The notes below the pieces were generated by a model. It did not search any database and had not been told where the DNA came from. It saw nothing but the letters and a program-made list of their open reading frames with translations. Below are positions 11,360-22,063 of a DNA stretch of 64,000 nucleotides, in pieces. The stretch is taken from positions 1 to 64,000 of the forward strand of contig JAUTXW010001347.1 of NCBI GenBank assembly GCA_030620095.1. Direction: 5' to 3'. How positions within the stretch are numbered: position 1 is the stretch's first letter; the number at the start of each line of letters is the position of its first letter. The stretch is from Kuschelorhynchus macadamiae. Its lineage: Eukaryota; Arthropoda; Insecta; Coleoptera; Curculionidae. The translations under genes were made by a program, and so were the position numbers.

Positions 11360-12120
11360 ATCCAGCATCAGATCCAGTGAACGAGGTTTATCAAAATTTT
11401 AATTTATGCAGTTCGACTCTGGGCTACTCGGGTATGCCAAAAGTGGCCGTCTGTCTCCGTTTGTCATATTACTTTATACAGGGGCCATCATTGTGAAGTA
11501 CTATACAGGGCGTTTTCTAATTGCGTGCGCTGATGTTAAAGGGGGTGTTTTTATTAAGTCCTAAAAGTCTTAACTTTTGAGATACAGAATGGTGAAGTTT
11601 AAAAAGAAAACATTTTTTTTTTCATCCCAATTCTAATGCTGTTGTAGATAACTGCATGAAATTTGATATACGTCTTCTATGCATTAAGGAGCATACGGAT
11701 TTACCCAGGTTAAGTACATATGCACGCCACTGGTAGAAATTTCAAAAATTGATTGTTAATAAAAAATGCCCTTTTATGCATAAAAGACGTGTATCAAATT
11801 TCACACAGTTATTTATCTATAATAGCATCAGAATTAGGATTTACAAAAATTGTTTTTTAAAAACCTTGTATCTCCAAAGTTAAGACTTTTAGGTTCAAAT
11901 TAAACTTTTTTCTTCAAAAGGTCCAAGAATCACCCCCCCTTTAACATTAGCACGCAATTAGGAAACGCCCTGTATAGTACTTCACAATGACGCGCCCTGT
12001 ACAAAGTAATATGACAGACGGAGACAAACGGTCACTTTTGGCATACCCGAATAACCCAAAGTCGAACTGCATAAGTTAAAATGTTGATAAATCTTGTTCA
12101 CTGGAATCAGTGCTGGCTCC
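11360..12120. mobile_element. long non-coding foldback element
   Basis: Arms 11360-11690 and 11780-12120 are reverse complements of each other. Nested end motifs occur symmetrically: CAGGGG at 11479 against its partner ending 11999, and CAGGGCGTTT at 11506 against AAACGCCCTG ending 11972, all next to TA. There is no transposase, so it is a non-autonomous mariner-type element or MITE. Confidence 0.8.
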
Positions 12121-12239
12121 CCTACTATAACTACATTGATGTGTTAATTTTTGAAAAATATCAGTTCTGTAGTTTTTCAAATATTAATTGCAATATTAGA
12201 TATTTTTTTCTATTTCTATTTCTATTTCACATTGTACTT

Positions 12240-14650
12240 TTGATTATGTAAACGATCATTTCCTACTAAACAAGTTTACAATTTTAGAATTAGACAAGTC
12301 TATAAAAAAAAGAAAAAACACAGCTCCGGGTCAAGATGACATATGTTATCCAATCCTACAAAACCTAGGCTATTTAGCAAAGCTTTTTCTTTTAAAAATA
12401 TTTAATAATATGTGGCTTCAGGCTTACGTCCCTAGTGATTTAAAAAACAGTGTTGTTATATTATTTCTTAAACCAAATAAAGATCCTTCATGTGCAGAGT
12501 CTTATAGACCGATAAATCTAATGTCATGCATAACGAGAACCTATGAAAGGCTAATTAAATTTAGACTGGAATACTGGTTGTTGTACTACAGGCACATGCC
12601 TCCAAATCAGTATGGGTTTAAACCTGGTTTCGGTACTACAGAAGCTATCTCACATCTTGTCCTTGACTTGCTGGCCTAACAAATAACAAATGTTTAGGAG
12701 TTTTATTTGCAGATATAAAAAATGCCTATGAAAGTGTTAATCTTAATATACTTTCAGAAAAAATGAGATATATAGGATTTCCTGCAATTGTTATTAAATC
12801 CATCTTAAGCCTTTTCTTAGAAAGAAGCATTACTATACGTTTAAAAAACCAAGTCTTTTTATCTCCAAGAAAAACTTCTCTAGGCATTCCACAGGGTTCC
12901 GTCCTATACCCGCTTTTATTTAATGTATATACCCAAGACCTACATACCATATGGGATATGCATGTGACCTGCATACAATATGCGGACGATTTTGCCATGT
13001 ATACCACTGAGGAGAACCTTACACAATCTATTAGTAAACTTAACCATATTACATACTGTTTTAAAAATTGGACCCAAGAAAATGGATTTAACATATCTAC
13101 AAATAAGACAACGGTTGTGTTTTTTACCCGACGCAGGATAGAAGCACAAAATCGAATAATCTTAAACGGTTTCTCCTTTCCTGTAACAAAATCTTTTAAA
13201 TATCTCGGAATCATATTAGATACCAAATTACTATGGGCGGAACAAATTACAAATATAGTCAACAAGACGGAAAAAAGTATAAATCTCTTGAGACAGGTGT
13301 GTTCCTTTAATTGGGGTGCTGGCCAACAAATCGCTTTACTTTTTTATAGAACCTATATAAGGTCTATTATAGATTATGGTTGTGCAAGTAATACACATTT
13401 AAAAAAAATAGACAGAGTTCAGTATAAAGCACTTCGTATATGTTTGGGTGTTATGAAATCATGCTGCAATTTTGGTGTAGAAGGGAGTACCTCGCTTCTA
13501 AATTTATACTTAAATTATGTATAAAACAGAGAAGCATGCTCGCCAAGATTTATTCTTTGTTTATTTCAAATCTTACTGAACGATATTGGGCCAAAAAAAA
13601 CGCACCCCCGATAGTAAAGGGCTACGAAGAATTGCGAATGTTTAATTTTATTGAAAGCGGTGAACACAATACTAAGAGCATATTTGAAATAAACTACCAT
13701 ACCATTTTTGTTACTCCTGAAGTTACCTTTCCGTCATATCCAGATACCCCTTAAATTACCTTATTATTTATACTGATGGTTCAAAAACTGAGAACAGCTT
13801 AGGTGGAGCTTTCTATTGCCCCTCACCAAATTATCAGTGGTCTTTTACACTTGATCCAAATTTAAGCATTTTTTCTGCAGAAGCCGCAGCAATCTATTAT
13901 GCAATCGAATGGGCTTTAACTCAAAATTATAATTATATAATTATATGCTCTGATTCACAATCGGTTCTTAAAAAGTTATCAAATTTTATTGAGAATACAA
14001 ATATTTACCCTCACATATTTATAGTAAGAACATTAGACTTAATACGTCAAGCAAAAGCCAAAAACATTGAATTTTATTTTATATGGACTAAAGCTCACTC
14101 TGGAATAACTGGAAATGAAAAAGTCGATTTCATAGCCAAGAATGCCCAATTAAATAATAACCAAGATCCTACTATAATTATCGAGGATTACTATCCCTTC
14201 TTAAAACAAAACATTAAAAAAAAGTGGAATAGTGAGTGGCAAACTTACGGAAGTAACAGTAATACCTTCTATTTTAAGATACATAGAATTATACCTAATA
14301 AACATTCGTATTATAACAAATCGATGCCCCGAAGACTGGTATCCACAGTAAGTCGTATAAAACTGAATCATGGCCGTTTTCCCAGTCACTTACATAAGAT
14401 TGGAATAAAGGACGACCCACTTTGTTTTTGTGGAGAGTTTGGCGATTTAAACCATATTTTTTTCAACTGCCAATTACACCAACAACATTCAAATGAATTG
14501 ATAAAATATTTAATTGAGAACAATTTTATTTTACCTGTATGGCTACCTGATATTTTAATAACAAATAATATTGGCTTTTTTGCCTGCTTGTACAACTTCC
14601 TTAAAAAAATTGGCTTTGAAATTTAGCATACCTTCAGAGAATTTTTTTCC
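12240..14650 (+). pseudogene. LINE with reverse transcriptase and RNase H, degraded
   Basis: 5'-truncated. The reverse transcriptase opens at about 12295 (NTAPGQDDICYPILQNL), continues with SYRPINLMSCITRTYERLIK, then after stops and a frameshift near 12680-12760 with LGIPQGSVLYPLLFNVYTQD and the catalytic YADDFAMYT (12763-13524), and KYLGIILD. A RNase H domain follows from about 13760 with all acidic residues readable: YTDGSK, SAEAAAIYY, CSDSQS, GNEKVDFIAK. The C-terminal part (14324-14626) has a CFCG..L.HIFFNC knuckle. Pol with RNase H points to the I-like group of non-LTR elements. Several stops make it non-functional. Confidence 0.85.
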
Positions 14651-15040
14651 CACATTTACAACTTTATGCTACTTAAATAGATATTATATCCTAAACCTTT
14701 CCTAATGTATATTTCCTTTTTTAGAGGTCTTCCATTGTTTGTCTTGTTTAAAGTCGTCCTGACAGACCCCTGGACGTGAAATGTGTGTCCCCGTCTATAT
14801 GTGGCTAGGTTTGAATTAAAACGTGCAATTTAATTTTACCTTCTTTTCAAATTATTGAAAGCTACATGCCTTCACTAAATATTTATTTATTTCGTGGCTA
14901 AAACACATAGTTTGTAAGGCCAAAAACCAGAAACAAAGATATTTTTTGACACCCGGTATTGAACAGAAAATTAATTATTTTAAAGCAGTTTGCTGACAGC
15001 TACTTTATGAACAGTTTTACAAAATATATGAAAAAAAACT
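14651..15040. other. LINE 3' UTR and spacer
   Basis: AT-rich sequence after the RNase H LINE. No ORF or clear tail motif is seen, and there is one GACACCCGGTATT end-like motif near 14948. Confidence 0.4.
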
Positions 15041-15059
15041 AAGTCATTTTTGAGGTTGA

Positions 15060-15577
15060 CGGCTGTGATTCTATGGTTCGATTCCTTCTAAATCGTTGTC
15101 TTCCTCTGAAAATGATGAGGTTTCGTCGTCACTACTTATAGATCCCAGTGTGATAACTAAATCATCAATAACCGTTTCAATTTTGCCATCTACTTATATA
15201 ATTGATATTTTCTGTATGTTGGGTCACATACAAGATTGTTCGATTTAAGCCACGATATCATATGAGCTTTTGTAGAGTATTTAGTTGGCTCTTTATCGTC
15301 TACGTGAGAATGATAAGACGCATTATCCATTACCACAACTGATTTGGGAGGAATGTTAGATAGAAGCTTCTCGAGCAACCACTTTTCAAAATTATCTCTA
15401 TTCATCGGTCCATGATAGTCTCCAGTTGTTAGTCCCGAGCGAAAAACTAAAACAGCACCTGGAACAAATCTGGCTTCTGAGCCAGCGTGAATTATAATAA
15501 AGCGACTGCTAGAGCGGATTCCCTGAACAACACCTGTAACACTTTCACTTTGCCAGCATTTGTTTCACTGTCATATA
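15060..15577 (-). pseudogene. older DD82E-like transposase, C-terminal half
   Basis: Minus-strand reading gives GSEARFVPGAVLVFRSGL, TGDYHGPMNRDNFEKWL, NIPPKSVVVMDNASYHS (second catalytic Asp) and WLKSNN, then a deletion that removes the glutamate region, then an acidic tail (SSDDETSSFSEEDNDLEG, about 15075-15130). It is clearly related to the intact transposase at 15780-17123 but diverged. The intact element is inserted into it, and the N-terminal half resumes at 17773. Confidence 0.75.
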
Positions 15578-15779
15578 GTTGGCGCATTACCTTTCTGGAA
15601 TGACGTCATTTTGGTTATTTTTGTTTGATTTATGTTAACTGACAGTGACAAAAACATTTTGAAAAAACTCATTGTCGTTTCTTTACAACAGTCAATGCCG
15701 GTTTTGGTTATGTGTCTTTCAGAATATATTCGTCAAAATTGACATTGATTTGTTGTGATTCTTTTTAAACTTTTGCAAG

Positions 15780-17123
15780 ATGCCGCGAAGATATAATCAG
15801 CAATCACAGCTAATAGTTTTGAATATCTTGGCTTTTTTTCAATTGGAAAAAGAGCAAGCTAAAAATGGAATCCTTCCGCAAACTGATAATATAATTGAAC
15901 GAGCTTCAAATGCAACAAAACTTAGCCATACAACAATCATAAATATTAAGAAAAGAGGAATAACGAGCGATGAATCCTTTACCTCCAGAATGTCTCAAAA
16001 GCAAAAAGAGGTAAAAACAAAAATTACAGATTACTTAAAGAACAAAATAAGAGATACGATCTACTGCATATATGCGAAAAATGAATATGTTACAATGCAG
16101 ACTTTGCTTAAAAAACTAAAAGAGATAAATGAATATTTTAATTTTTCCATCACCTCGCTAAGAAAATACGTAAAAAGTATTGGTTTTAAGTGGAAGAAAT
16201 CAAATAATAGAAAATACCTGATGGATTTGCCCCACATCGTCCACAAGAGAATCAATTTCTTGAGGGAATATGTCAAAAATCAAAATCTAGGACAAGATGC
16301 TTATACCACCGTATTTATTGATGAGACTTGGATTTTTAGTAAAGGTTCGTTTAGAAACAGCTGGCAGGATAACACTATGTCTACAAGTTCTAAAAAAGCT
16401 AGTGAAGGTCATCGATATATTGTAGTTCACGCTGGATCAAAGGAAGGATTTATTAAGGGGGCCAGTTTAATATTTAAAAGTGGACTAAAAAGCGGAGATT
16501 ATCATGACAATATGAACAAGCAAAATTTTGAAAATTGGTTTAAAAATCAGCTGGTACCAAATCTTCCTCCAAAAAGTTTGATAGTGATGGACAACGCAAG
16601 CTATCATTCCGGCCTTTTAGAGGATATTCCAAGAAAATCATGGACAAAGCAGAGATTGATTGGATGGTTAAAAGAAAAGAACATTGACTTCCCAGAGAGG
16701 GCCATGAAGGATGAAATATGGGGCATTGTAGAAAAAAATTGTAACATTGAAAAAACATTCTACCTTGACGAATATGTGAAACCTTTGAGCCACAAAATAC
16801 TAAGACTTCCTCCATACCATTGTCAATTTAATGCTATTGAAATGGTATGGTCTGAGTGTAAGAGGAAATACGACCATTACATTGCTAGTCTGAAGGGGAC
16901 ACCATCGGAAGTTTTGGCCATGTGGGAAAAAGCGATAAATGAAGTATCTTCAGAGCATTGGAAAAATTATGTCAGCCACACAGAAAGGGTAATCCAAGAA
17001 GCTTGGAAGACAATACAGATATGTGATGCTTCAGACATTGCGCCACTTGTAATTAGTACCGACGAAGACAGCAGTGACGATGAAGAATTTATTTCTGATT
17101 CTGAAGACAGTGAAGGGGAGTAG
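15780..17123 (+). CDS. DD82E transposase, intact
   Basis: 447 aa, starting MPRRYNQQSQ at the first ATG after the left end. An N-terminal helix-turn-helix region (about 1-60) and second DNA-binding part (about 85-145) precede the catalytic core: Asp in TTVFIDETWIF (about residue 182), Asp in SLIVMDNASYHS (about 271), Glu in CQFNAIEMVWSE, with 82 residues between the second Asp and the Glu by direct count. The C-terminus is acidic (DEDSSDDEEF... DSEDSEGE). The frame is fully open with no stops. The DD82E spacing has been described for a family of IS630-Tc1-mariner transposases; I recall it as Sailor but could not check. It cuts and pastes its own element at TA sites. Confidence 0.92.
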   Translation: MPRRYNQQSQLIVLNILAFFQLEKEQAKNGILPQTDNIIERASNATKLSHTTIINIKKRGITSDESFTSRMSQKQKEVKTKITDYLKNKIRDTIYCIYAKNEYVTMQTLLKKLKEINEYFNFSITSLRKYVKSIGFKWKKSNNRKYLMDLPHIVHKRINFLREYVKNQNLGQDAYTTVFIDETWIFSKGSFRNSWQDNTMSTSSKKASEGHRYIVVHAGSKEGFIKGASLIFKSGLKSGDYHDNMNKQNFENWFKNQLVPNLPPKSLIVMDNASYHSGLLEDIPRKSWTKQRLIGWLKEKNIDFPERAMKDEIWGIVEKNCNIEKTFYLDEYVKPLSHKILRLPPYHCQFNAIEMVWSECKRKYDHYIASLKGTPSEVLAMWEKAINEVSSEHWKNYVSHTERVIQEAWKTIQICDASDIAPLVISTDEDSSDDEEFISDSEDSEGE

Positions 17124-17172
17124 TTTTTATTTTTAAAGTTAGTTAGTTATACATTAATTTCTCTCTTTTAGT

Positions 17173-17350
17173 TTTTAAAGCAAAGTCTGCATTGTAACAT
17201 ATTCATTTTTAGCATACACGCAATAGATCATATCTCTTATTTTGTTCTTTAAGTAATCTGTGATTTTTGTTTTTACCTCTTTTTGTTTTTGAAACATTCT
17301 GGAGGTAAAGGATTCATCGTTCGTTATTCCCCTTTTCTTAATATTTTTTC
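17173..17350 (-). repeat. inverted copy of the DD82E transposase 5' coding segment
   Basis: Its reverse complement matches about 15942-16116 of the transposase gene over some 175 bp with only about ten differences by eye (roughly 94 percent). It starts 50 bp after the stop codon, so a read-through transcript would pair with its own coding region. Confidence 0.9.
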
Positions 17351-17741
17351 AGTATTGTCTGTAATTGAGAATTAAAATAATTTTGATGAAAATGGGTAAC
17401 TGGCGTCAATTTATTACATTGCAAACAAAGAATAAGACTAAGATGAAAGAATTTATATTAGTAAAGTCTTATTTGCAAAATAATTTTAGTTTTTGAAGTT
17501 ATAATAGTTATTTTTGTATTAAGTGTGCAAAATGAGGGTTTTTTTATGGCAATGAGAGTGTTAATTTTTTGCCAGCCATTTTCGACAAGTTGCAGCGCTT
17601 TCTGTACAGAAAATGCCAATTTTAAATTCGCTTTAGCCAGTGCTGAACGCACCCCTCCTATCTACATCACTGCATACGTTTAGGTTAGGAATCATCGCTG
17701 AAATATAAATAATATAAGAAATACGTTATTTGAAACCAGCG
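17351..17741. other. 3' non-coding part of the DD82E transposon
   Basis: No second gene is convincing. A 64-aa minus-strand frame (17458-17652) has no recognised feature. Confidence 0.45.
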
Positions 17742-17772
17742 TGACGTCATTCCAGAAAGGTAATGCGCCAAC

Positions 17773-18290
17773 TATATCATTATCTACCCAAGTTTCGTCT
17801 ACACAATATTGCGTCCTTCCTGCCTTACAATTGATAGTTATTTCACCCGCCAGTGAAAAATATTTCATCTCTCAATGAGCAATTTTTCATTTATTTTGGC
17901 ACTCGCGCCGAGCAAAACCATTTGATCGTAAAAGCCGATTTAAGGTTTTATACCCGTACGGAAAATCTTTTTGTTCTTTACAGCACGAAGTAGGGGTTTG
18001 CAGGTCGGAACCTTCTTCAACTTTATATAAAAATCCTCTATTGTTCGTCGAATTACTTGAAAATCACCCAGGAGATTTTAAAGCTGAAGTAGAACATGAG
18101 CGATCATTATGTTCTTTTTGAATTTTTCTTACACTACTTTCCGAAACACCAGTGTAAAATGCAGCGCGTTCTGTTCGATTTTGAATCGGAATAGTCAAAC
18201 TATTATTTTTAGGCCTCTATAACTTTCGCAATAACTTCACGTGCACCGGTTCGAATTGTTTTTCCTCTTTTGCTCGCCATCGTTACTTCG
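17773..18290 (-). pseudogene. older DD82E-like transposase, N-terminal half
   Basis: Directly after the TA of the intact element the minus strand reads QYCVDETWVDNDI, the first catalytic motif, which joins to the C-terminal half at 15577. Further up to a possible start near 18280 (MASKRGKTIRTGAREVIAKV) the sequence is full of frameshifts. The reading continues across the younger insertion, which shows the nesting. Confidence 0.7.
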
Positions 18291-18838
18291 AAATAATAAT
18301 TCAAATTCAACGCAACGCATTTATATAGAAATGAAAACAAATGCTCGAAATGTATAAGCGCCACTGGAAATAGCTTGAACCTTCTAGCGGCAAGCGCATG
18401 GAGACTCTAGGCACATCCCAATTACAAGTGGAGTGTGGACCAGTGCGAAATTTACTAAATCCTCGATTAATTTTCCGTACCGCTTAGCTGGCACACTTTA
18501 TAGGTGAAGCGGCAAACTATTACAACAAATAAAATAACATAAAATTTATTTGCGTACACAAATTTTACTTTTCCGCTTGCTTAAGACTATGAACTCGATC
18601 GGGATCGCCCGGTTTTCTTTCGTGTCCCGCGCTTTAATATGTAAAGTTGTCCCTGTGGACTCTCTCGATTCTATTTTACTATTATCATAACTTTGACAGT
18701 TATTTTTGATTAACAAACGTCCGTAAGTCCGATATATCCGTTCAAATATGCCTATTTTTAAATTTGTTATTACCCTCCCAATATAATTCACCACGAGCCG
18801 CCGCTGATGTTTTTAATGATAATGATTTTGTTAATAAT
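18291..18838. other. intron sequence, one MITE-end motif
   Basis: It contains GGTTTTCTTTCGTGTCCCGC (about 18611-18631), the same motif as the ends of the 11019-11195 MITE. No gene is seen. Confidence 0.45.
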
Positions 18839-18839
18839 C

Positions 18840-19060
18840 CAACGTTTCGAATAATATATATTCTTCCTCAGGGTTCCAAAACCCAGAGAATTATCTAAAC
18901 CAACACTGAAAGACGAAAACTTATAATATTATTTACTCTGTGTGTGTATATACGTTTTGTCTTTAAAAATATTAATTATAAAAAAGTCAAAATTGAAATG
19001 GACTTCTCTTGGTTTCAGAGCTTTGAGGAAGAATATATATTATTCGCAACGTCGGCTTAT
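18840..19060. repeat. foldback element with CAACGTTTCG / CGCAACGTCGG ends
   Basis: AACGTTTCGAATAATATATA at 18841 is mirrored by TATATATTATTCGCAACGT near 19031-19050, and the adjacent TTCTTCCTCAG/TGAGGAAGAA also pair. The element is non-coding and belongs with the other CGAAACG foldbacks. Confidence 0.65.
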
Positions 19061-19800
19061 TAAAAAAGTTGTTTCATTAAACTTAGATCCTACCAACCCA
19101 TCAAAATCAACAAAATCTAAATAATTTCATTATATTCAGTTAAAAAAATACTTCTTCCGAAAACCATTAAAAAATGTTGACATTTTTGAAGGAAATTATT
19201 TCCTTGCAACTAGTCATTGCCAGGCAACGGAGAATAATTGTTAGGAAATATTTATTTTTGTACTGTAAGGAAATATTTCTTTTCGGTTATTTGTGTACTA
19301 AAAAAAATGTCAAGTTTGACAATTCGATATAGCTTTGTTTCACCAGTTATAATGCAAATATTTCATGGCGTCCATTATTTGTGAGTAAAATTAATAACGC
19401 TTATTTCAAATTTTCAACAAGTCTACTGTAATAATTTGTTGTCCTTTCAACGATTTTCGATTTTTGAAAAAATAATATGTACGGGGTGTTCGGTTATATT
19501 TTGAACGGGGTCTCTACGCTTTATTTCTCAAGATATCAAAAAATTATACACACAAATTTTTAGGATTTAGTCTGAATCGTCAGAATTTGTTATCAAAAAA
19601 AAAACATATGAACTTCGAAAATTGGGAAAATGAGCATCAGCTTTGTTATTTTAAATGGAACACCCTGTATATTTTTATCCCATAATTTTGAAAAAAAAAT
19701 ATCCGCTTTGGCTTAAGTATAGTAGAAATAATAGAGAGCTTTGGTTTCAGTTGTTTTTACTTCAAAATGGCGGTTCTGTCACTCACATATCAACTTGGTA
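19061..19800. other. intron sequence with solo transposon-end motifs
   Basis: GGGGTGTTCGG (about 19483) and TTTAAATGGAACACCCTGTA (19651-19670) are mariner-type end motifs without a transposase. No gene is seen. Confidence 0.5.
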
Positions 19801-20244
19801 CAGGGTGTTCCAGCGAGGACTGAACAGGGACCTATTTTCGACCTTCCTTGTATTTTGGAAAAATTCAAAATAGCCAATCGATGTATTTTTTCTTGTAGAA
19901 TCCAAAAATGTCATCGAAAAAATATTTGAACCAGAAACAAAAGAGTTACGCTATGCATCAGGTGTTTTTTAAATGGAATGTATCGTTTTTTATACGATTT
20001 TTGGAAAGAGTGATTTTTTTTATGTCCGTTCTGATTAAAAGATTTGATTTTGCGATAGCTGTTTATATTACATTTTAATGTTTTACAAACTAAAATTTTA
20101 GCTTCACCTGTTTAAAATATACGATAGGTTGGTATAGGTGATCAAGGTAAAATGACGTTTGAATGCTTTGTCAATAAAAATTGACATTATTTTAATTATT
20201 GTCGAAGTCTTCACCTAAAAAATATATATTTGACTATTATCGAA

Positions 20245-20448
20245 ATGAAATACTCTTTGTACGAGAGACTACAGATTGTTATGCTATTTTACAAGTGCCA
20301 AAAAAATGCAAGAGAAGCAAGAAGAAGATTTATTGCAAATTTTCATAGAAATATATCCATCAATACAATTCTAAGGATAAAAAACCTATTTGAGGAAAAT
20401 AAAACTTTACATGATAGAAAAAGAAATTCAATAAAAAATAATTATTAA
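20245..20448 (+). pseudogene. detached, inverted head of the transposase gene
   Basis: From ATG at about 20245 it reads MKYSLYERLQIVMLFYKCQK, then NAREARRRFIANFHRNISIN and TILRIKNLFEENKTLHDRKR, then leaves homology and stops. This is the DUF4817-like N-terminus of the element's transposase, including the start that the minus-strand main gene lacks. The last 118 bp are almost identical to the main gene's copy. Confidence 0.88.
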
Positions 20449-20465
20449 ATAATAAAATAAAACTA

Positions 20466-21480
20466 CTAATAACATAAGTTTTCAATGTGACCGCCGTTTT
20501 TCTCGAAACAACATCGATAACCCCTTTGTAGCCTTTCTAAACTTGCTGTTACAATATGATTTTCCTGGTTAAGGCGGTTTATTTCATCGACAATTTTTCC
20601 CATGATCTCTGGAATATTTTCGTTTCGTTGTCTGTATACGACGTTCTTCAAATGGCCCCAAAGAAATGTATCCAAAACTGAGAGGTCGGGGCTATTGGGC
20701 GGCCAAGCATATGTTCCATTTCGCCCTATCCATTCGTTATGGCGCCGATTTAAAAATTGAACCACATCATGCACGGCATGAGGAGGCGCCCCCCCATGTT
20801 GCCAAATTAAATTCTGGTATTCTGCCAATGGTAAGTCTTCCAAAAAATTTTCAATTTCGTTTTCTAAAAACTCATAATATCTGTGCCCATTTAAAGTCCC
20901 GTTAAAAAATATTGGTCCCAAAATTTTATTGTTTTTTATCACACACCAAACATGAATAGAATTCCTCCCTTGATATTTAATAGTCTGGAACTTTTTTGGA
21001 TTTTCAACGGCCCAGTGGTGACTATTATGTCTGTTGAATACTCCCGATGTTGTGAAAGTAGCTTCGTCGGTCCACACAATATTTTTGAATAAATCAGGGT
21101 CTTCGTTTTCTTGCCGAATTACCATTTGAGAAACAAATTGGAAGCGAAGTTCTTTTTGTGCCGGTGTTAGGTGCTGAAGTGGAAGGATACGAAAAGTCCT
21201 GTGAGCAGTCCCTCGGGTAACTCTTCTGCGCCTTACACCGCCACCGTACTGAACTTCCCGAATTGCATTCGAAATAGATTTGGTTGGATTAACTTGAAAA
21301 TAATTTATAACGGCCTGGTCTCGATTTCTTCTTTGTATATTTCTTTTTCTATCATGTAAAGTTTTATTTTCCTCAAATAGGTTTTTTATCCTTAGAATTG
21401 TATTGATGGATATATTTCTATGAAAATTTGCAATAAAGCTTCTTCTTGCTTCTCTTGCATTTTCTGCAAATTCGATGATA
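20466..21480 (-). pseudogene. DD40D mariner-like transposase lacking start and a catalytic Asp
   Basis: The minus-strand frames run from NAREARRSFIANFHRN (about 21465) through NPTKSISNAIREVQYGG to the long open frame 21125-20466 (219 aa). The first Asp is present in NIVWTDEATFT. The second catalytic position reads WQHGGAPPH, so the Asp is Gly. SPDLSVLDTFLWG follows, 40 residues apart. The very N-terminus is missing on this strand and exists only as the inverted copy. Inactive. Confidence 0.85.
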
Positions 21481-21599
21481 TTTTTGGATTCTACAAGAAA
21501 AAATACATCGATTGGCTATTTTGAATTTTTCCAAAATACAAGGAAGGTCGAAAATAGGTCCCTGTTCAGTCCTCGCTGGAACACCCTGTACATTAAAAC

Positions 21600-21880
21600 T
21601 AAGGTGATTCGCATCACACCTTAATTAAGAAATATTAAGATCAGACCTCTTGAGATATCTTCTTTGAACAAGTCTTCATTTTTATTTCGCCAGACAATGG
21701 TAGTGTCGTCCGCGAACTATGTGAAAGTTCCGTTTATCTTAAGGTCTGTGAAGTCGTCAATTTATAATAGAAATAAAATGGGACCCAAGACAGATCATTG
21801 TGGCACCCCACAAGAAAATAGTTGAACTAGACATCTTTTCTCCGTTAAAAGTATGGCGCTATTTGTATTAATATTGTTTA
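21600..21880 (-). pseudogene. LINE reverse transcriptase fragment
   Basis: Minus-strand reading gives CGVPQ*SVLGPILFLL, IDDFTDLKINGTFT and FADDTTIVWRNKNED, the fingers/palm with the catalytic FADD box, and stops inside. It ends about 20 bp before the acceptor of the next aminopeptidase exon. Confidence 0.75.
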
Positions 21881-21900
21881 AAATATAACTTAAATTTCAG

Positions 21901-22063
21901 GAAAGAAGGAACAAGGCCTTTTCGCTCTAGAAGTAGCCACCAAAGTGTTGCCATATTACAAGGGATATTTTAACATAGCTTACCCCTTGCCGAAAATCGA
22001 CCTCATCGCCATTGCGGACTTCAGCGCCGGAGCTATGGAAAACTGGGGCTTACTTACTTACCG
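21901..22063 (+). CDS. Psa: Psa internal exon with GAMEN motif
   Basis: Acceptor TTAAATTTCAG, donor GTAAGTCGG. It encodes KKEQGLFALEVATK, YPLPKIDLIAIADFSAGAME and NWGLLTY. GAMENWG is the exopeptidase motif of M1 aminopeptidases that binds the free N-terminus of the substrate. Phase 1 in, phase 2 out, 163 bp. The following intron is the largest in the window, 21 kb, and holds most of the nested elements. Confidence 0.97.

Larger units (their letters stand above)
15578..17772 (+). mobile_element. intact DD82E (Sailor-like) Tc1/mariner transposon
   Basis: Perfect 31-bp inverted ends run from GTTGGCGCATTACC through CTTTCTGGAATGACGTCA (left 15578-15608, right 17742-17772), and TA flanks both sides. 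The element is 2195 bp with one uninterrupted transposase and a near-identical inverted copy of its 5' coding part downstream. It sits inside an older relative. It is probably the youngest DNA transposon here and the best candidate for present or recent activity. Confidence 0.88.
19801..21588 (-). mobile_element. mariner-like DD40D transposon with duplicated gene head
   Basis: The ends CAGGGTGTTCCAGCGAGGAC and its complement lie next to TA on both sides. The terminal arms match for about 110 bp (19801-19912 against 21478-21588), and a second inverted match (20309-20426 against 21345-21463) is the 5' transposase coding sequence. The main transposase body is on the minus strand. Confidence 0.88.

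Noticed and set aside
12726..13265. Minus-strand ORF of 179 aa
   Set aside because: Antisense shadow of the RNase H-bearing LINE reverse transcriptase.
17458..17652. 64-aa minus-strand ORF as a second protein of the DD82E element
   Set aside because: No start context, no family resemblance, and such elements normally encode one protein.
18546..18794. 82-aa minus-strand ORF as a gene
   Set aside because: No recognisable domain, homology or start context; AT-rich intron DNA.
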